From Laceyella putida (GTDB taxonomy: Bacteria; Bacillota; Bacilli; Thermoactinomycetales; Thermoactinomycetaceae), in contig NZ_JBHTBW010000019.1 of assembly GCF_042665195.1 (NCBI RefSeq), forward strand, positions 124,001 through 188,000: a DNA stretch of 64,000 nucleotides, given 5' to 3'. The notes beneath the pieces were generated by a model, which was not told the origin of the DNA, did not search any database, and was given only the letters and a program-made list of their open reading frames with translations. Every line of letters starts with the position of its first letter. Position 1 is the first letter of the stretch. Of the stretch, positions 42,072-51,112 are shown piece by piece. Both the position numbers and the translations under genes were made by a program.

Positions 42072-42608
42072 ATGCTCATCGACTTATTTGTCACTTTTTT
42101 TAAGATCGGCTTGTTTTCGTTTGGCGGGGGTTATGCCATGATTCCAGTGATTGAGCACGAGGTTCGAATCCATGGCTGGATGAGTGCGCAAGATTTCTCA
42201 GAAGTGATTGCGTTGGCAGGGATGGCACCTGGTTCGCTGGCGATGAACAGCGCGGTGTTTGTCGGTTACCAGGCGGGAGGAGTGCTTGGTGCGATGGTTG
42301 CCTTGCTGGGCATGGTGTTGCCTTCGTTGCTTTTGGTGGTGCTGATTACGGCGGTGATCTTTCGTTTGCACAAGCATCCCTTGTACAAATCGGCGCTGTA
42401 CGGGTTGAAGCCCATGATTATCGGGTTGATCGTTTATGCTGCGATTCGTTTTGCCGACGGCAATCTCATCGTGAGCGAGTGGAACGCGCATACGATCAGC
42501 TTGCTTCTGATCTTTCTTTGCGCGCTCTTTGCCTTGGTGCGGTACAAAATCCATCCCATTATGGTGTTGGCCATGTCTGGGATGGTGGGTGTGGTTTTGT
42601 ATCAATGA
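42072..42608 (+). CDS. Chromate transporter, C-terminal-type half (ChrA family)
   Basis: 178 residues from ATG 42072 after GGGAGG. The CHR-domain signature recurs: FSFGGGYAMIPVIEHEV near residue 15 and IALAGMAPGSLAMNSAVF near 48, with about five membrane helices. It completes the short-chain chromate transporter pair with the preceding gene and ends at a terminator. Chromate is named from the family; the natural substrate in this organism may be another oxyanion. Confidence 0.9.
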   Translation: MLIDLFVTFFKIGLFSFGGGYAMIPVIEHEVRIHGWMSAQDFSEVIALAGMAPGSLAMNSAVFVGYQAGGVLGAMVALLGMVLPSLLLVVLITAVIFRLHKHPLYKSALYGLKPMIIGLIVYAAIRFADGNLIVSEWNAHTISLLLIFLCALFALVRYKIHPIMVLAMSGMVGVVLYQ

Positions 42609-42643
42609 CTCTTCACTTGAAAAACCAGGTGAGGAGTTTTTTT
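42608..42643 (+). terminator. Rho-independent terminator after the chromate transporter pair
   Basis: ACTCTTCAC pairs with GTGAGGAGT, then seven T. Confidence 0.85.
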
Positions 42644-42664
42644 CATTTTTATGATGTTAGCAAA

Positions 42665-42698
42665 TTCATTTTATTATAAAATAATGAATGGGCATTCA
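42665..42698 (+). promoter_or_regulatory. Candidate FadR-type operator and promoter of the dienoyl-CoA reductase gene
   Basis: TGAATG-GG-CATTCA (42685-42698) is a perfect palindrome with the half-sites of the Bacillus fatty-acid repressor FadR (TGAATG-n6-CATTCA), but with a 2-bp instead of 6-bp spacer. Just upstream, ATTCATT and AATGAAT flank the likely -10 box TATAAA. Repression of fatty-acid breakdown is inferred. Confidence 0.45.
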
Positions 42699-42724
42699 AT
42701 TATGAGAAAAAGGAGCGTGTCGGA

Positions 42725-43489
42725 ATGAAAGGAAAAACAGCGATTGTCACAGGCGGAAGCAATGGGATGGGAAAAGCGATCGCCACCCGTCTGTGCCAAG
42801 AGGGAGCAAACGTCGTGATTACCGCGCGCAATGAAGAACGGTTAGAAGCGGCGCGCAAAGAGATGGAAACGTTTTCGGGGCAGGTGTTGGCGGTTCCAAT
42901 GGATGTTCGCCACTTAGACCAAGTCGAGGCGACTGTGCAAAAAGCGAATGAAGTCTTTGGCCATGTTGATTACTTGGTCAACAATGCGGCTGGCAACTTT
43001 ATCGTGCCAGCGGAGAAATTGTCCCCCAATGGTTGGCGCTCAGTCATTGATATCGTGTTGAACGGGACATGGTATTTTAGCCAAACGGTGGCAAAAGGGT
43101 GGATCGCGGAAGGGCGCCCAGGTTCCATCGTCAACATCGTGGCAACCTATGCTTGGACCGGGGCGGCCGGGGTTGTTCACTCCGCGTCCGCCAAAGCGGG
43201 GGTGTTGGCGATGAGCCAGACGTTGGCGGTGGAATGGGGAAGCAAAGGAATTCGTGTCAATTGTATTGCGCCCGGACCGATTGAGAACACCGGTGGGGTC
43301 GAAAAATTGATCGCCGACGAACGCGCCCACCAGGCCGTCATGCACTCCGTACCGTTGAAACGCTTTGGGAAGCCGGAAGAGATTGCCGCACTGGTCAAAT
43401 TTCTGTTATCTGACGAGGCCCAATATATCAATGGGGACTGTATCACAATGGATGGTGGCTTGTGGATGAACAGCAGTCGCTTTTTATAG
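42725..43489 (+). CDS. fadH: 2,4-dienoyl-CoA reductase, SDR type
   Basis: 254 residues, the same length as Bacillus YkuF/FadH. Rossmann motif TGGSNGMGKAIA (about residues 10-21) and NNAAGNF near 87. In place of the classic Tyr-x3-Lys pair it has HSASAKAGV (Ser where Tyr usually is, Lys kept), as is normal in 2,4-dienoyl-CoA reductases. It uses NADPH to reduce dienoyl-CoA made during breakdown of unsaturated fatty acids. It is single, between terminators, with a FadR-like palindrome at its promoter. Confidence 0.85.
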   Translation: MKGKTAIVTGGSNGMGKAIATRLCQEGANVVITARNEERLEAARKEMETFSGQVLAVPMDVRHLDQVEATVQKANEVFGHVDYLVNNAAGNFIVPAEKLSPNGWRSVIDIVLNGTWYFSQTVAKGWIAEGRPGSIVNIVATYAWTGAAGVVHSASAKAGVLAMSQTLAVEWGSKGIRVNCIAPGPIENTGGVEKLIADERAHQAVMHSVPLKRFGKPEEIAALVKFLLSDEAQYINGDCITMDGGLWMNSSRFL

Positions 43490-43564
43490 AATGTGACTCA
43501 TCTCTTCCAGTTTGGGGAGCGGCCAAATGCCGAGGAAAATTCAGCTAGGTTTATCATCGCGGAA

Positions 43565-43602
43565 AACAGGTTATGCCTATAGCAGCATAACCTGTTTTTT
43601 TT
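43565..43602 (+). terminator. Rho-independent terminator after fadH
   Basis: A perfect 12-bp stem AACAGGTTATGC/GCATAACCTGTT with an 8-nt loop and eight T in total. Confidence 0.92.
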
Positions 43603-43775
43603 CGACGGAAGCATTTGTCATGGTTGGTTTTGAAATGATAAAAATGATATTTAAATCATAAAGGAGTTGTTGCCAACACACTCATCCATAAATAATTCGG
43701 GATTGATTTTTCTTGTCTTTTTATCGTATATTGCTTGTTATCGGATCAGTGGTTGAGAGAGAGGTCGAAACAGAC

Positions 43776-44615
43776 ATGAGTGAACCATTTCGCATCAAAA
43801 AGATCCTCAATAACAATGTCGTCATTGCGGTACATCCGGAATGGCATGAGGTTGTCTTGATCGGAAAAGGGATCGGGTTCAAGAAAAAGGTGGGGGAACT
43901 GATCCAGGAAGAAACGGTGGAAAAGTGCTTTGTTCTGAAAGACAAAAAAGAACAAGAACAATACAAACAGCTATTGTCGCAAGTGGATGAGCAGTTGGTT
44001 GATGTGATGAATGATGTGGTTCTTCATATTCAAAAGCGTTTTCAAACACCGCTGAATGAACACATTCATACGGCTCTGATGGATCATATCGGCTTTGCGA
44101 TCAAACGATTGGAACAAGGCATTGAATTCGCCAATCCGTTTCTGATTGAAACGCGAGCGTTGTATGAGCGGGAGTATGAAGTGGCGGAAGAGATTGTCGA
44201 TATGATCGAGATCAAGTTGGGGGTTCGCTTGCCTGAATCGGAAGTGGGATTTATCGCGATGCATATCCATAGCGCGCTAACCCGGAGGCACTTGGCGGAG
44301 ATTCATCAGTATTCACGATTGATTATCAGATTGATCCATATGGTGGAAACGGCCTTGAAGAGGAAAGTGGATCGCAAGAGCATATCTTATCTGCGCTTAG
44401 TCACCCACTTGCGTTTTGCCATTGAACGCACCGTGGAGGAGGAAGAAATTTCCGAGCCGGAAGGGTTTACAGACCTCTTGCGCACTCAATATCCCGTATG
44501 TTATGATATCGCTTGGAAGCTAGCCAAGGTGATGGAACGGGAGTTAAAGAAACCGGTTCCTTTGGCTGAAGTGAGTTACTTAACTTTGCATTTGCAACGA
44601 ATTGCCAGTAATTGA
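43776..44615 (+). CDS. glcT: Transcriptional antiterminator GlcT
   Basis: 279 residues: RNA-binding domain (IKKILNNNVVIAVHPEWHEV and LIGKGIGFKKKVGE, residues 5-45) followed by two PTS regulation domains with conserved His pairs (NEHIHTALMDHI and GFIAMHIHSALT). It binds the RAT hairpin in the ptsG leader and prevents termination when glucose is transported; without sugar, EII phosphorylates PRD1 and disables it. The start is taken as ATG 43776 to fit the GlcT N-terminus; the ribosome site (GAGAGAGG) is 12 nt away and GTG 43749 is an alternative. It lies directly upstream of its target ptsG. Confidence 0.95.
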   Translation: MSEPFRIKKILNNNVVIAVHPEWHEVVLIGKGIGFKKKVGELIQEETVEKCFVLKDKKEQEQYKQLLSQVDEQLVDVMNDVVLHIQKRFQTPLNEHIHTALMDHIGFAIKRLEQGIEFANPFLIETRALYEREYEVAEEIVDMIEIKLGVRLPESEVGFIAMHIHSALTRRHLAEIHQYSRLIIRLIHMVETALKRKVDRKSISYLRLVTHLRFAIERTVEEEEISEPEGFTDLLRTQYPVCYDIAWKLAKVMERELKKPVPLAEVSYLTLHLQRIASN

Positions 44616-44636
44616 ATAAGTTTAGCTCTTGTTTTC

Positions 44637-44666
44637 ACGTGTTACTGACCCGATCAGGCATGAGTG
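44637..44666 (+). promoter_or_regulatory. Ribonucleic antiterminator (RAT) of ptsG
   Basis: ACGTGTTACTGACCCGATCA then GGCATGAGTG closely matches the GlcT target RNA known from the B. subtilis ptsG leader. Its 3' half (GGCATGAG) is also the left arm of the terminator, so folding is mutually exclusive. Confidence 0.93.
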
Positions 44667-44755
44667 AAAAAAGGCGTGATGATTTGACTTGTTCAAGGGA
44701 GTTTTTCCCTTTTGCAAGCGCTCGCATCTGTCTTTTTTTGCTCATGCCTTTTTAT
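44656..44755 (+). terminator. Conditional terminator in the ptsG leader
   Basis: AGGCATGAG (44656-44664) pairs with CTCATGCCT (44741-44749), followed by TTTTATTTT. GlcT bound at the overlapping RAT would block it. A cre-like sequence TGCAAGCGCTCGCA (44713-44726) in the loop might bind CcpA but is unproven. Confidence 0.88.
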
Positions 44756-44857
44756 TTTGCGATGGGGTTGGGCAAAACAAGTGATAACAGGAGAGTGAAC
44801 GTCTTTATTCCACTCATAATCGTTCTTTGACAACTATTTTAGGAGGAGACGACCAAG

Positions 44858-46783
44858 ATGTTTAAAAAACTCTTCGGGATCCTACAGCGAATAGGGAAAT
44901 CGTTGATGTTGCCGGTGGCGATTTTGCCGGCGGCCGGTTTGCTGCTTGCGTTCGGGAATAAGTTGCATATCGGGATTTTGGAAAGCGCAGGGAATATCGT
45001 CTTTGCGAACTTGGCCTTGATCTTTGCCATCGGGGTAGCGATCGGTCTCGCCAATGGTGAAGGGACAGCTGGTTTGGCGGCGGTTGTTGGCTATCTCATC
45101 ATGAACACCACACTGGGTGAAATGGCCAAGCTCTATGGCGTGAAAACAGTGGAAGTCCTTGGGATTCCCACCTTGCAGATGGGGGTCTTCGGCGGGGTCT
45201 TCATCGGGGTTGTGGCGGCCCTCTTGTACAATCGCTTCCATGCGATTGAACTGCCCTCGTATTTGGGATTCTTTGGCGGCAAGCGTTTCGTGCCGATCAT
45301 TACCGCTGCGTCGGCGTTCTTGCTGGGCTTGCTGTTCTTCTTTGTCTGGCCGCCGATTCAAACGCAAATCGATAAGTTGTCCCATATCGTGACGACGCAA
45401 AATACGGCAGTGGCGGCTTTTATCTTCGGGGTCATCGAGCGTGGCTTGATTCCATTTGGCTTGCACCATATCTTCTATTCGCCGTTCTGGTATGAATTCG
45501 GTACTTGGACCAACGCGGCGGGCGAAGTTTTCAAAGGGGACCAAACGCGTTTCTTCGCGGGGGACCCAACGGCGGGAACGTTTATGTCCGGTAAATTCCC
45601 ATTCATGATCTTCGGTTTGCCGGCGGCGGCCCTGGCGATTTATCAAGAAGCGCGTCCGGAGAAGAAAAAACTGGTCGCCGGGATTATGCTATCTGCGGCA
45701 CTGACCTCGTTCTTGACGGGTATTACCGAACCGATTGAGTTTTCCTTCCTGTTTGTGGCACCAGTCTTGTATGCGGTTCACTGTGTGTTTGCCGGATTGT
45801 CCTTCATGTTGATGGACATTCTCGGCGTGAAAGCGGGATTGACCTTCTCCGGTGGGATTATCGACTTGATCATGTTCTGGGATGTCGATACGAAACCTTT
45901 ACTTATCATTCCGGTCGGTCTGGCGTTTGCGGTCGTTTATTACTTCGGTTTCCGGTTTGCGATTCGCAAATGGAACCTCAAGACACCGGGCCGGGAAGAT
46001 GAAGAAGAAAATGACAACATCACGGCGGCGGATACGGGCGACCTGGCGGCAAACGTGTTGGAAGCGCTGGGCGGCAAAGAAAACTTGTCCAACTTGGATG
46101 CTTGCATCACCCGTCTGCGCATCTCCGTCAATGATGTGAAGAAAGTGGACAAAGATCGTCTGAAAAAGTTGGGGGCATCTGGCGTCTTGGAAATGGGCAA
46201 CCATTTGCAAGTGATCTTCGGACCGAAGTCGGATATCATCAAAGAGCAGATGAAGCAAATCATGATGGGCAAAAAGCCAACCGCGGCGCCTAAAGCGGCG
46301 GAACCGGCCAGAGAAGTGAAAGCGGACGCTAAGCAAGGTGAATTTGCGGCTCCGCTGACAGGGAAGCTGTTGCCGCTCAGTGAAGTGCCTGACCAAGTGT
46401 TCTCCCAAAAAATGATGGGGGATGGGTTTGCGATTGAGCCGACAGAAGGAACAGTCGTTTCCCCAGTGGATGGTGAAATCGTCAACTTGTTCCCAACCAA
46501 ACATGCGATCGGCATCCGCGCCAACGATGGTCGGGAAGTGTTGATCCATGTGGGCATTGACACCGTCAATCTGGAAGGCAAAGGGTTTGAATCCTTCATC
46601 GCTGAAGGGGACAAAGTGAAGAAAGGCCAAAAGTTGTTGGAAGTAGATTTGGCTTATATCAAAGAACATGCTTCTTCCACAATTACGCCAATCATCTTTA
46701 CCAACTTGCCAGAAGGGGCGAGTGTGAAATTGAATCAAACGGAAACCAAACGTGGAGAAGAGAACATTCTCACGATTGAATAA
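44858..46783 (+). CDS. ptsG: PTS glucose transporter subunit EIICBA
   Basis: 641 residues that import and phosphorylate glucose. EIIC membrane domain (about 1-375, opening LFGILQRIGKSLMLPVAILP), EIIB domain (about 395-470) with the phosphorylated Cys in NLDACITRLRISV, and EIIA domain (about 500-641) with the active His in VLIHVGIDTVNLEG. ATG follows TAGGAGGAG. The RAT/terminator leader and upstream glcT point to glucose; N-acetylglucosamine (NagE type) is the alternative from sequence alone. It ends at a strong terminator. Confidence 0.95.
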   Translation: MFKKLFGILQRIGKSLMLPVAILPAAGLLLAFGNKLHIGILESAGNIVFANLALIFAIGVAIGLANGEGTAGLAAVVGYLIMNTTLGEMAKLYGVKTVEVLGIPTLQMGVFGGVFIGVVAALLYNRFHAIELPSYLGFFGGKRFVPIITAASAFLLGLLFFFVWPPIQTQIDKLSHIVTTQNTAVAAFIFGVIERGLIPFGLHHIFYSPFWYEFGTWTNAAGEVFKGDQTRFFAGDPTAGTFMSGKFPFMIFGLPAAALAIYQEARPEKKKLVAGIMLSAALTSFLTGITEPIEFSFLFVAPVLYAVHCVFAGLSFMLMDILGVKAGLTFSGGIIDLIMFWDVDTKPLLIIPVGLAFAVVYYFGFRFAIRKWNLKTPGREDEEENDNITAADTGDLAANVLEALGGKENLSNLDACITRLRISVNDVKKVDKDRLKKLGASGVLEMGNHLQVIFGPKSDIIKEQMKQIMMGKKPTAAPKAAEPAREVKADAKQGEFAAPLTGKLLPLSEVPDQVFSQKMMGDGFAIEPTEGTVVSPVDGEIVNLFPTKHAIGIRANDGREVLIHVGIDTVNLEGKGFESFIAEGDKVKKGQKLLEVDLAYIKEHASSTITPIIFTNLPEGASVKLNQTETKRGEENILTIE

Positions 46784-46805
46784 GGGTAAGTGTGCGATTT
46801 TAAAG

Positions 46806-46835
46806 CGGCCAGTAAGACGACTGGCCGTTTTTTTT
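46806..46835 (+). terminator. Rho-independent terminator after ptsG
   Basis: 8-bp stem CGGCCAGT/ACTGGCCG, 6-nt loop, eight T. Confidence 0.9.
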
Positions 46836-46946
46836 CGCTTAAATATTAAGGAATAATCAGTTAATATTAAATTGACATGATTTAATTAGAAATGTTTTTG
46901 CTCCCGTCTCGACAGATCCGTCATTTACCCTCAAGGAGGAGATCTT

Positions 46947-48659
46947 ATGAAAACAATGGCAAGTGGGTGGCTATGTCTGACCTTGGCTATACTCTTGGTA
47001 TGCCAGACAGGTTTCATACGTGCGGACGACTCCTATACTCCCGAAGCGGCGCTCTGGCAAATGACGCTGGAAGAAAAAGTGGGCCAGATGATCATGGCGG
47101 GCTTTTATGGGGAGAAGCCGACTGAAGAAGCGCGTAGGTTGATACAGGACGGACACGTGGGCTCCATGATTCTGTTTGCGTATACCGGCAATGTCAAGAC
47201 GCCATTGCAAACGGCCCAGTTGACTAACGGATTGCAAAAGCTGGCCAAGGAGACGCGACTCGGATTGCCCCTTTTGATCGCAACCGATCAAGAGGGGGGA
47301 GTGGTCGCCCGCTTGACGACAGGAGCGACCGAATTGCCGGGGAATATGGCTTTGGGGGCAACCCGCAACCGGGAGTTGGCCCGCCAAGCCGCTGAAATTA
47401 CGGCGAAAGAGTTAAAGGCGATCGGGATCCAAATGAATCTGGCCCCCGATTTGGATGTGAATGTCAACCCGGCCAATCCGGTGATCGGTGTTCGTTCTTA
47501 CGGGGAGAAGCCGACCCTGGTGGCCCGGTTTGGGGCGGAGCAAATCAAGGGACTCCAAGAAAACGGTGTCATTGCGACCGTGAAGCATTTCCCGGGGCAT
47601 GGCGACACCAATGTCGATTCCCATCTTGGGCTTCCGGTGATCCATAAGAGCAAACAGGAGCTGGAGCAAGTGGAATTGGTGCCGTTTAAAAAGGCGATCG
47701 CCACCGGCACAGATGCCATTATGACCGCCCATATCCATGTTCCCGCGCTTGATCCGACCCCCAATCTGCCAGCTACGTTGTCCAAGCCCATCATCACAGG
47801 GCTATTGCGCGAAGAGCTGGGATATAACGGATTGATCATCACTGACAGCATGACGATGGCGGGAGTGGCCAATTATTTTGGTGGCGTGTCCCAAACGGCT
47901 GTCAAAGCGGTGGAAGCGGGAGCCGATATCATTCTGTTGACGCCTGAGCTGACGACGGAAGAACAGCTTGACGTTCACCAGACGATTGTCCAAGCTGTAC
48001 GGCAAGGCAAGATCAGCGAAGACCGGATTAACCAATCAGTTCTCCGCATCCTGCGGGCAAAGATGAAATACGAATTGTTTACCGAACGTATCGTTCCATT
48101 GAAACAAGTGAGCAAAAAGGTGGGCATCGAGAAACATCAATCAAGGGCGCTCGAGATGGCAAGGCAAGCCATCACCTTGGTCAAAAATGATGCGGGCATC
48201 TTACCGCTCCACTTGGATGTGGGTCAAAAGTTGGGGATCATCAGCCAGTATTCGCTTTTGGATCAAGTTCAACCATATCATTCAAATGTGGAAGAGATGC
48301 ATATCAAACAGGTAAATCCCAGCGATGAGACGATAAACCAAGCGCTTGCGCTGGCGCAAGACAAAGATGTGTTGTTGGTGGGAACATATAGCGCCAACCT
48401 GTATCCCCAGCAAGTGAAGTTGGTGCGGGCATTGCAAAAGCTAAATAAACCCCTCATTGTGATCGGCTTCCGCAACCCTTATGACATCAAGGAGTTTCCA
48501 GAGGTGGATGCTTATCTGAACGCCTACGGCTTTCGCAAGGGTTCTTTGCAATCGGCCGTGGAAACGATATTTGGGGCCAATCAACCGCAAGGAAAACTGC
48601 CTGTCACCATCCCGGGGCTGTATGAGTATGGGCATGGATTGTCCTATGGGACCCAATAG
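46947..48659 (+). CDS. Exported family 3 glycoside hydrolase (NagZ-like beta-N-acetylhexosaminidase)
   Basis: 570 residues with an N-terminal signal peptide (about 1-26). The GH3 barrel has the NagZ signature KHFPGHGDTNVDSH near residue 212, with the His-Asp dyad of bacterial hexosaminidases, IATDQEGG near 111, and the nucleophile Asp in ITDSMTM near 298. A second alpha/beta domain follows, as in Bacillus NagZ (YbbD). It removes N-acetylglucosamine from muropeptides outside the cell. ATG follows AAGGAGGAG; single gene with a terminator after it. Confidence 0.92.
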   Translation: MKTMASGWLCLTLAILLVCQTGFIRADDSYTPEAALWQMTLEEKVGQMIMAGFYGEKPTEEARRLIQDGHVGSMILFAYTGNVKTPLQTAQLTNGLQKLAKETRLGLPLLIATDQEGGVVARLTTGATELPGNMALGATRNRELARQAAEITAKELKAIGIQMNLAPDLDVNVNPANPVIGVRSYGEKPTLVARFGAEQIKGLQENGVIATVKHFPGHGDTNVDSHLGLPVIHKSKQELEQVELVPFKKAIATGTDAIMTAHIHVPALDPTPNLPATLSKPIITGLLREELGYNGLIITDSMTMAGVANYFGGVSQTAVKAVEAGADIILLTPELTTEEQLDVHQTIVQAVRQGKISEDRINQSVLRILRAKMKYELFTERIVPLKQVSKKVGIEKHQSRALEMARQAITLVKNDAGILPLHLDVGQKLGIISQYSLLDQVQPYHSNVEEMHIKQVNPSDETINQALALAQDKDVLLVGTYSANLYPQQVKLVRALQKLNKPLIVIGFRNPYDIKEFPEVDAYLNAYGFRKGSLQSAVETIFGANQPQGKLPVTIPGLYEYGHGLSYGTQ

Positions 48660-48670
48660 CACGGCAAGCT

Positions 48671-48705
48671 GGCTACAGTCCATCACGGCTGTGGCCTTTC
48701 TCTTG
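48671..48705 (+). terminator. Terminator after the GH3 gene
   Basis: GGCTACAG pairs with CTGTGGCC (one G-U), 10-nt loop, then TTTCTCTT. Confidence 0.7.
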
Positions 48706-48757
48706 GCATGGTATAGTAGAATAGATGGAAGGTGACTTGAAAGGAGAACGCAGTGGA

Positions 48758-49720
48758 ATGAGGGTACTGGTAACAGGAGGAAGCGGCTTTTTGGGGCGCA
48801 ATCTCGTGCACCGGCTGGTGGAAATGGGGCTGGATGTGACCGTATTGCACCGACGCACCTCTACATTGGCGGGTTTGCCCGAAGGGATTTCCTTATTGGA
48901 AGGAGATATCATCCAACCGGAAACGATCCAAGGGGCATGTGAAGGGATGGATTGGGTCTTTCATGTGGCGGGAGAGGTAGCGTGGGGTAAATGGCACAGA
49001 CAACGGATGTACCGGATTAATGTGGACGGTGCCAGAAACATAGCCACCGAAGCGTTGAAAAGTGGCGTCAAGCGGTTTATCCACACCAGCTCGGCTGCGG
49101 CGGTGGGATTGCCGGAACGGGATGAAATCGATGAATCCTTTGCGTTTAACGGCAGAGAACTGCAGGTGGAATACGCGATCGCCAAACGGGCGGGGGAAGA
49201 TGCGGTATTGGCGCTGGTGGAGCAAGGCTTGCCGGCAGTGGTGGTGAATCCGACCGTGATCATAGGGATTCGGGCTGAGCCGGGTGGTTTTGTGCATGCA
49301 GTATTGCAAGGAAAGCTGTCTGTTGCCCCGTCAGGTGGGGTAAACGTGTGCAATGTGACGGATGTGGTGTGTGGACACCTGTTGGCGGCGGAAAAAGGCC
49401 GGATCGGCGAACGATACATATTGGGAGGAACCAATTTGCCCCTGTTATCCTTCCTCCAACAACTAGCCGACCAAGGGCAAACCGGATTAACCATTCGCCA
49501 AGCGCCGCGAAACTTAATGAAAGCGGTGGCCATGCTGGGTGAGCTGGCGTCCGTGGCCACTGGAAAAGATCCAGCTTTTGCTTGGGATTTGGCAAAGCTG
49601 ACCGGGCGCAACATTTATTATTCTTCCAGCAAGGCGGAGCGGGAATTGGGCTATACGATCACTCCATTAACAGAGACAATCGAGGAGATCGTCGCTTGGG
49701 AGAAACAAAAAATGTTGTGA
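48758..49720 (+). CDS. NAD(P)-dependent epimerase/dehydratase (dihydroflavonol reductase-like)
   Basis: 320-residue extended short-chain dehydrogenase. The start is ATG 48758, 11 nt after AAGGAG; ATG 48725 lies next to a TATAGT -10 box and is unlikely. The cofactor motif VTGGSGFLGRNLV is at residues 5-17, HTSSAAAVG near 112 is the catalytic Ser region, and the usual Tyr-x3-Lys appears as YAIAKRAGED near 140. Closest in pattern to hopanoid-associated and dihydroflavonol-type reductases; substrate unknown. Monocistronic and followed by lipM on the same strand. Confidence 0.85.
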   Translation: MRVLVTGGSGFLGRNLVHRLVEMGLDVTVLHRRTSTLAGLPEGISLLEGDIIQPETIQGACEGMDWVFHVAGEVAWGKWHRQRMYRINVDGARNIATEALKSGVKRFIHTSSAAAVGLPERDEIDESFAFNGRELQVEYAIAKRAGEDAVLALVEQGLPAVVVNPTVIIGIRAEPGGFVHAVLQGKLSVAPSGGVNVCNVTDVVCGHLLAAEKGRIGERYILGGTNLPLLSFLQQLADQGQTGLTIRQAPRNLMKAVAMLGELASVATGKDPAFAWDLAKLTGRNIYYSSSKAERELGYTITPLTETIEEIVAWEKQKML

Positions 49721-49804
49721 TCGTTTGAATCGCATTCATTCTAGGTAGGGTATTTCGTTGTGTTAGAATATAGATGGGATGTTAGAGTAAAGGTGTGAAA
49801 GGTT

Positions 49805-50623
49805 ATGGATGTATGGCGGTTTATCCCATATGAAGCATATACGCCCGCGCAAAACATGGCGATAGATGAAGCGATCTTGCAGTTGCACCGGGAAGGGAAC
49901 GTACCACCAACCATTCGGTTCTACGGTTGGACGCAACCGACCTTGTCCATCGGGTATTTTCAAAAAGCCAAGAAAGAGATCGACTTTGTGAAATTGCGAG
50001 AAAAAGGATTTGGATTCGTCAGGCGCATGACGGGAGGGCGAGCGGTGCTACATGATCAAGAGCTGACTTACAGCGTGATCGCGAGGGAGGACCACCCTCT
50101 GATGCCAGCGACAGTGAGTGAATCCTACCGTGTCATCAGTCAAGGGTTATTGGCTGGCTTCCGGCGCTTGGGTCTGGAAGCTTACCTCGCTCCACCCAAG
50201 ACGGAAGGGCGTTCCGGTGTGGCTTCTTCGGCCTGTTTTGATTCCCCTTCCGACTATGAATTGGTGGTTGGCGGGAGAAAAGTGGCCGGAAGCGCGCAAA
50301 CGAGGCAGCGGGGTGTGATCCTGCAACATGGTTCCATTCTGCTCGATTTGGATGCGGATGCTTTGTTTGATGTGCTGATCTTTCCGTCAGAGCGCGTAAG
50401 GCATAGACTGAAACAGTCCTTTGTGGAAAAAGCGGTCGCCATCCGTCAGCTGGCGGAGCGTGAGATCGATCTTGAGGAATGTAAGCGAGCGTTTTATGAA
50501 GGATTTGGGGAAGGAATGGGGATTCAGCTCAAGCCGGGCGCATTGACCGAGGAAGAGTGGGAGCGGGCCCAGCAGCTGATCGAAACGCGATATGCCCACG
50601 ATGAATGGAATTACCTCAGATGA
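49805..50623 (+). CDS. lipM: Octanoyl-[GcvH]:protein octanoyltransferase LipM
   Basis: 272 residues. Moves octanoyl groups from acyl carrier protein to GcvH, the first step of lipoate assembly in Firmicutes. LplA/LipB-fold landmarks: MTGGRAVLHDQELTYS near residue 75 and the active-site Cys144 in SSACFDSPSDYELVV, followed by the lysine motif GGRKVAGSAQTRQ. The Cys within SACFD separates LipM from lipoate ligases. It provides the lipoyl arm needed by the glycine-cleavage system encoded at 37-41 kb. In B. subtilis it is also in the yqh region (yqhM). Confidence 0.93.
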   Translation: MDVWRFIPYEAYTPAQNMAIDEAILQLHREGNVPPTIRFYGWTQPTLSIGYFQKAKKEIDFVKLREKGFGFVRRMTGGRAVLHDQELTYSVIAREDHPLMPATVSESYRVISQGLLAGFRRLGLEAYLAPPKTEGRSGVASSACFDSPSDYELVVGGRKVAGSAQTRQRGVILQHGSILLDLDADALFDVLIFPSERVRHRLKQSFVEKAVAIRQLAEREIDLEECKRAFYEGFGEGMGIQLKPGALTEEEWERAQQLIETRYAHDEWNYLR

Positions 50624-51112
50624 GAGCCAGTAGAGCCATGCTTTGCTGGACTTTTTTAAAACCGCAGACCAGTACGCGCTGTTTTCTTTGCAAGGTTGAA
50701 TTTGCATTTCCATTGTCTTTACACATAATTCGGTCCATAAATTTTCGAGGAATTTTTAGTTTGTTTATAGAAATTATTTATATAAAACAAGCGAGGAGGT
50801 TGGGATGTGAATAGCGCTTCAGGATTGACGTAAATGGACTGGTCCGTTGGAGAGATTCCCCCTCCCGACAGAAGGAAATTTCATGCAAGGGGGTGATTTA
50901 TTTCTGTACGCGTAACAAAATTGCCCGAATGTACACGGAAATGTCAAAGACTTTTGCCAAATCCCATTGGTTTTATGTTGTTGAATAATTTTCTTCTTGA
51001 TTTTTCGGTTGCTTATGATAGCATAGAGGTGCTAGCAGATATATGCTATTATTTTCTAATTCATTCTAACTTTCATCAAATCTCATTATCATAAAGGTTA
51101 GGGGAAACTAGA
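50624..51112. other. Long A/T-rich intergenic region
   Basis: No gene is supported. It holds a good ribosome site (GAGGAGG at 50794-50800) with no useful frame after it, and CCCCCT/AGGGGG arms near 50858-50892. A perfect 8-bp inverted repeat ATAGCATA (51018-51025) / TATGCTAT (51042-51049) lies 65 bp before the pseudokinase gene and may be an operator. Confidence 0.45.

Noticed and set aside
50605..50814. 69-codon frame after lipM
   Set aside because: Overlaps the lipM end without a ribosome site, and its translation looks like random A/T-rich sequence.
50794..50940. Tiny frames after a strong AGGAGG site upstream of the pseudokinase gene
   Set aside because: The first frame stops after a few codons, and the later ones lack proper start spacing; nothing supports a peptide gene.
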